Assembly: GCA_947472635.1 (NCBI GenBank)
Contig: CANJDY010000011.1
Coordinates: 1 to 20,726 of the forward strand
Length of the DNA stretch: 20,726 nt
Direction: 5' to 3'
From: Chitinophagaceae bacterium
GTDB taxonomy: Bacteria > Bacteroidota > Bacteroidia > Chitinophagales > Chitinophagaceae
Below the pieces are notes generated by a model. That model was not told the origin of the DNA and made no database searches. It was given only the letters and a program-made list of their open reading frames with translations. The translations under genes and the position numbers were made by a program. Positions 17,585 to 20,726 of this stretch are shown in pieces (the stretch's first letter is position 1; each line of letters starts with the position of its first letter).

Positions 17585-17592
17585 CAAACTTA
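17585..17592 (-). promoter_or_regulatory. -7 promoter element of pyrG
   Basis: The minus strand reads TAAGTTTG, an exact TAnnTTTG match, 207 bases before the pyrG ATG. Transcription would start near 17578, leaving a leader of about 200 nt. No clear -33 element was found (TTTCCTG at about 17 bases upstream is the nearest), so a closer promoter could exist. Confidence 0.4.
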
Positions 17593-17761
17593 CAGCGAAT
17601 AATTGGGAGCAGGAAATTTAGCTGAAAATTTATGGGGAATTATTAATTGGAACCGGGAATTAATTTTATTTTTTTTAAAATAAACTGTCCTGATTTTAAT
17701 TAAAAATATACATATATAATAAATATAGCATATATTTAAAAAATATAAATATTAAAAATAT

Positions 17762-17793
17762 TTTGTTTTGCAGTTGCTTGCATCGTAATTTTA
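17762..17793 (+). promoter_or_regulatory. Promoter candidate of the citrate synthase gene
   Basis: TTTG at 17762-17765, a 20-base spacer, then TAATTTTA at 17786-17793, one mismatch from TAnnTTTG. Transcription would start near 17800, about 40 bases before ATG 17841. The run of A/T-only sequence just upstream could act as an UP-like or curved element. Confidence 0.4.
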
Positions 17794-17840
17794 TGCTCTC
17801 TTTTTACCTCCTTATCATAGATTATACCTAAAGCAGATAT

Positions 17841-19166
17841 ATGGATTCATTAAAAACCAGCTTTAAAACAAAAGCTGATAAAATTGGTGCAGAAATTAAA
17901 GAAATGCTCAAAGAGCATGGTAACAAAAAAATTGGGGAAGTTACCCTAAGTCAGGCCTACCAGGGAATGAGGGGTATTACCGGCCTTGTCACTGAGACTT
18001 CACTACTAGATGCACAGGAAGGGATTCGATTTCGTGGTTACACCATTCCTGAATTACAGGTGCAATTACCCAAGGCACCCGGAGGTGCTGAACCGCTGCC
18101 AGAAGGGTTGTTTCACCTGATGTTGCTCGGAGAATTACCAACAGAAGAAAATGTTACTTACCTCACCTCTGTATGGCAACGAAGAAGTCATGTACCCAAG
18201 CATGTATTTGATACCATTGAGGCAATTCCAATCAACACGCATCCAATGACCCAGTTTGTAATTGCAATTATGGCACTTCAAACTGAAAGTAGTTTTGCGA
18301 AACGATATGCTGCAGGCATGAATAAAAAAGAGTACTGGGAGGCTACGCTGGAAGACACGATGGACCTGATAGCACGTCTTCCCCGAGTGGCTGCGTACAT
18401 CTACCGCCGCAAGTATAAAAATGGAGATCATATTCAGCCAAATGGTTTATTAGATTGGTCGGGTAATTTCGCCCATATGATGGGCTATGATAGCGAAGAG
18501 TTTAAGGAATTAATGCGGTTGTACATGACCATTCATGCTGACCATGAAGGTGGCAACGTATCGGCCCATGCTACGCACCTAGTTGGATCAGCTTTAAGCG
18601 ACCCCTATTTGGCTTTTGCTGCAGGTATGAATGGATTGGCGGGTCCTTTACATGGACTAGCCAACCAAGAAGTGATTAAATGGATTTACGAAATGCAGGA
18701 AAAATTAGGAACCGATTTACCTACCAAAGAGCAAATAGCCCAATATGTTCAAGACACCATTACAGGGGGAAAAGTCGTTCCGGGTTATGGCCATGCGGTA
18801 TTACGCAAAACGGATCCTCGCTTCACTGCCCAGATGGAGTTTGGTAAAAAACACATGCCAGACGATAAATTATGTCAAACTATTTGGAATATTTATGACG
18901 TCGTACCCCCTATTCTTCAATCGCTGGGTAAAATTAAAAACCCCTGGCCCAATGTGGATGCGCACAGCGGTGCACTGCTAGTACATTTTGGAATGGTGGA
19001 ATATGAATTTTACACCGTGCTTTTCGGCGTTTCAAGGTCGCTAGGCGTATTGGCTAGCCTTTGCTGGGACAGGGCTTTGAGCTTTCCGTTGGAAAGGCCA
19101 AAATCAGTAACTACCGATTCAGTAAAATCTTGGTTGGAAGGAAAAGGGGAAATTTGGGGTGACTAG
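17841..19166 (+). CDS. gltA: Citrate synthase, eukaryotic (mitochondrial) type
   Basis: The protein has 441 residues. It condenses oxaloacetate with acetyl-CoA at the entry to the TCA cycle. The catalytic residues are H271 (GLAGPLHGLANQEV), H318 (VVPGYGHAVLRKTDPR) and D373 (NPWPNVDAHSG). Long segments match animal mitochondrial citrate synthase as I remember it: HADHEGGNVSAHATHLVGSA, LSDPYLAFAAGMNGLAGPLH, and YTVLFGVSRSLGVLA followed by FPLERPKS. This differs from the hexameric NADH-inhibited type of enterobacteria, and the N-terminal NADH-binding domain of that type is absent. It has no targeting peptide; the first 30 residues are a charged helix. The symbol is used in the general sense of citrate synthase. 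A tRNA gene follows 72 bases after the stop. Confidence 0.95.
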   Translation: MDSLKTSFKTKADKIGAEIKEMLKEHGNKKIGEVTLSQAYQGMRGITGLVTETSLLDAQEGIRFRGYTIPELQVQLPKAPGGAEPLPEGLFHLMLLGELPTEENVTYLTSVWQRRSHVPKHVFDTIEAIPINTHPMTQFVIAIMALQTESSFAKRYAAGMNKKEYWEATLEDTMDLIARLPRVAAYIYRRKYKNGDHIQPNGLLDWSGNFAHMMGYDSEEFKELMRLYMTIHADHEGGNVSAHATHLVGSALSDPYLAFAAGMNGLAGPLHGLANQEVIKWIYEMQEKLGTDLPTKEQIAQYVQDTITGGKVVPGYGHAVLRKTDPRFTAQMEFGKKHMPDDKLCQTIWNIYDVVPPILQSLGKIKNPWPNVDAHSGALLVHFGMVEYEFYTVLFGVSRSLGVLASLCWDRALSFPLERPKSVTTDSVKSWLEGKGEIWGD

Positions 19167-19198
19167 AAATCCAAACCAAATTCACCTTATAAATTGCT

Positions 19199-19230
19199 TT
19201 TGGAAGCAAAGGCAGGTGCAACTATATTTG
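19199..19230 (+). promoter_or_regulatory. Promoter of tRNA-Ala
   Basis: TTTG at 19199-19202, a 20-base spacer, then TATATTTG at 19223-19230, a full match to the Bacteroidota consensus. Transcription is expected near 19237, within 2 bases of the mature tRNA 5' end. It is the best promoter match in the window. Confidence 0.75.
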
Positions 19231-19234
19231 CACC
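19215..19234 (+). other. Hairpin overlapping the tRNA-Ala -7 element
   Basis: GGTGCAA (19215-19221) pairs with TTGCACC (19228-19234) around a 6-base loop. The stem-loop contains the TATATTTG element. A second small hairpin (TTGCTT at 19194-19199, AAGCAA at 19204-19209) precedes it. In a transcript reading through from citrate synthase these could form, but no T-run follows, so a terminator role is doubtful. Confidence 0.35.
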
Positions 19235-19238
19235 CAAT

Positions 19239-19311
<73 letters not shown>

Positions 19312-19325
19312 CAGCTTACTCTTTA

Positions 19326-19359
19326 CAAAACCCTTACTAGTTAAGGGTTTTGTTGTTTT
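19326..19359 (+). terminator. Intrinsic terminator after tRNA-Ala
   Basis: CAAAACCCTTA (19326-19336), a 5-base loop, and TAAGGGTTTTG (19342-19352) form a perfect 11 bp stem followed by TTGTTTT. It closes the tRNA transcript. Confidence 0.88.
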
Positions 19360-19582
19360 ATAACTGCTCTGTAATAAAACAAGTATTCTAGCAAAAATGA
19401 CCCTATTACAGTTAATTTGGGTATCAAATGGGAATAAAGGAAAAGACGTGGGTTGAATAGTATACATCCTGTTCTGAAACTGAGTTTAAAATAAAAACAT
19501 AACTTTAAATCAAGAAGCACTATCTAAAATATAGTCCACTTTGATTTGATAACTTAAATAACCAACTTACGCTCTATTTACC

Positions 19583-20726
19583 ATGTTTGAAATACTATAT
19601 TTTGGAAGTATATTTTGTGCGTTATTAACCATTTACTTATTATTATTTAAGGAAAATGCAATAAAATCTCACTCTAATTATATCTTATCTGCCATATTAT
19701 TTTTAGAGATATATTTTGTAATAGTTTATTTATTAATTTATACTGGTAAGATCATTGAGTTACCCTTACTTTATAAAACAGCAGCTCCATTTAATTTCTT
19801 AATAGCTCCACTAGCTTATTTGTATGTAAAATCAGTTTTATTTAATAAAAAAAGGTTAGCAGGAACTGATTTTTTACATTTTCTTCCATTTTTTTTTGCA
19901 TTTATAAACTACTTGCCTTTCTTCTTGATGCCAATTGCAGAAAAGAAGTTAATTGTTCAAATGACAAGTAATGATATTAGTTATGCATTTAGGTACCAGG
20001 CTGGATATCTTCCTGAATATGTAATTTTTGTAATTAAAATTATACAAAGTATACTGTACTTGATTTTTCAATGGAAATTAATAATTGATTTAAAAATAGA
20101 AAATATAAATATTTTAATCGAATCACAGATAAAGAAAGTTGCGAATTGGTTAAAAATATTTACCTGGATATTTACAACCATCCTGTTTGGATTTTTCTTT
20201 TTGGCATTCTTCTTTAATGTATTACCATTAAATATTTTTTCCGAATTTATAAATTTAGTTCAAAGTTTATTGCTATCTGTAAGCTTTTTTTCTTTAAGTA
20301 CCTACATTTTATTAAACCCTACTATACTGGATGGCTTGCCATTTATTAAATATCGGTTTCAAGAGTCGAGTATTTCAAATCAGCAGGAAAGCAGGCCATT
20401 TATAGTAGAAAATTATGAAAATGAAATTGCTCAAATTGAAACCTATATGAAGGATCAAGAAGTTTTTTTAAACCCTAAAATTACATTGACCCAAATTTCA
20501 GCAACACTTCAAATTCCTATTAAAGATTTATCCTATATAATTAACAATCACTTTGATGTTAGGTTCAATGATTATATCAATCAATACAGAATTAAATATT
20601 TTTCAAAAATGCTAAATGACGACTATTTGAATAATTATACAATTGATTCATTAATTCAAAAAGCAGGGTTCTCCTCAAAAAGCACTTTTCATGCTGCATT
20701 TAAAAAAATGCACCATTGTACGCCTA
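19583..20726 (+). CDS. Membrane-bound AraC-family transcriptional regulator, 3' end outside the window
   Basis: The frame from ATG 19583 stays open for 381 codons to the window edge. Residues 1-245 are strongly hydrophobic, with about six to seven membrane segments (for example 5-22, 34-54, 67-86, 97-117, 143-163, 190-212, 225-244). Residues 298-381 form an AraC-type DNA-binding domain with two helix-turn-helix units: TLTQISATLQIPIKDLSYII with FNDYINQYRI, and TIDSLIQKAGFSSKSTFHAA followed by FKKMHHCTP. The last residues match the usual FKK..G.TP ending, so only a few dozen bases are probably missing. Such proteins are thought to sense a signal at the membrane and act on nearby genes. The gene is far more AT-rich than its neighbours. 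A weak -7-like TAACTTTA lies at 19500-19507. Confidence 0.85.
   Translation, partial: MFEILYFGSIFCALLTIYLLLFKENAIKSHSNYILSAILFLEIYFVIVYLLIYTGKIIELPLLYKTAAPFNFLIAPLAYLYVKSVLFNKKRLAGTDFLHFLPFFFAFINYLPFFLMPIAEKKLIVQMTSNDISYAFRYQAGYLPEYVIFVIKIIQSILYLIFQWKLIIDLKIENINILIESQIKKVANWLKIFTWIFTTILFGFFFLAFFFNVLPLNIFSEFINLVQSLLLSVSFFSLSTYILLNPTILDGLPFIKYRFQESSISNQQESRPFIVENYENEIAQIETYMKDQEVFLNPKITLTQISATLQIPIKDLSYIINNHFDVRFNDYINQYRIKYFSKMLNDDYLNNYTIDSLIQKAGFSSKSTFHAAFKKMHHCTP

Noticed and set aside
17701..17793. Replication origin or similar AT-rich functional site
   Set aside because: No DnaA-box cluster or dnaA/dnaN-type neighbours were seen. Divergent promoters explain the AT-richness more simply.

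Overview
The window looks like a chromosomal segment of a Bacteroidota bacterium, most likely of the Chitinophagales/Chitinophagaceae type. This rests on repeated promoter-like elements of the Bacteroidota form (TTTG, a spacer near 20 nt, then TAnnTTTG), A-rich rather than Shine-Dalgarno-rich start regions, a TonB-dependent receptor with an N-terminal carboxypeptidase-regulatory-like domain, and families typical of the phylum (DUF3347, DUF3570, DUF4266, DUF4382). No phage genes, insertion sequence, integrase or CRISPR array was seen.

Layout. 1-66: N-terminus of an ABC-F type ATPase on the minus strand. 287-898: a membrane-anchored DUF3347 protein. 1064-3418: a TonB-dependent receptor. 3539-4621 (minus): an exported protein of unknown function. 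4816-7417: thrS-infC, closed by a strong terminator. 7562-8578: an exported phosphodiester glycosidase (NAGPA) family protein, convergent with the next cluster and sharing a bidirectional terminator with it.

8712-11672 (minus, transcribed right to left): DUF4382 lipoprotein, Rieske 2Fe-2S lipoprotein, small DUF4266 lipoprotein ending in GGGCGCN, and a DUF3570 probable outer-membrane barrel. This set looks like an envelope redox or metal-handling module and is the best candidate here for a poorly described system. A 529-base gap with nested inverted repeats separates it from a thioredoxin-fold protein and APC permease pair (14156 down to 12202). 14203-14778 is a UbiX-type flavin prenyltransferase.

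14836-17378 (minus): pyrG, then a LolA-like protein with its own promoter. A 462-base, strongly AT-rich gap leads to 17841-19166, a citrate synthase of the eukaryotic/mitochondrial type, followed by tRNA-Ala(GGC) with a near-perfect promoter and a terminator. The last 1.1 kb is an open-ended membrane-bound AraC-type regulator, much more AT-rich than the rest, lying beside the tRNA.

Most of the window is housekeeping (translation, CTP synthesis, TCA cycle entry) interleaved with exported proteins. Start sites were moved downstream of the longest open frame in seven genes, because the extension overlaps a promoter -7 element, precedes a clear signal peptide or membrane anchor, or precedes the conserved family start.
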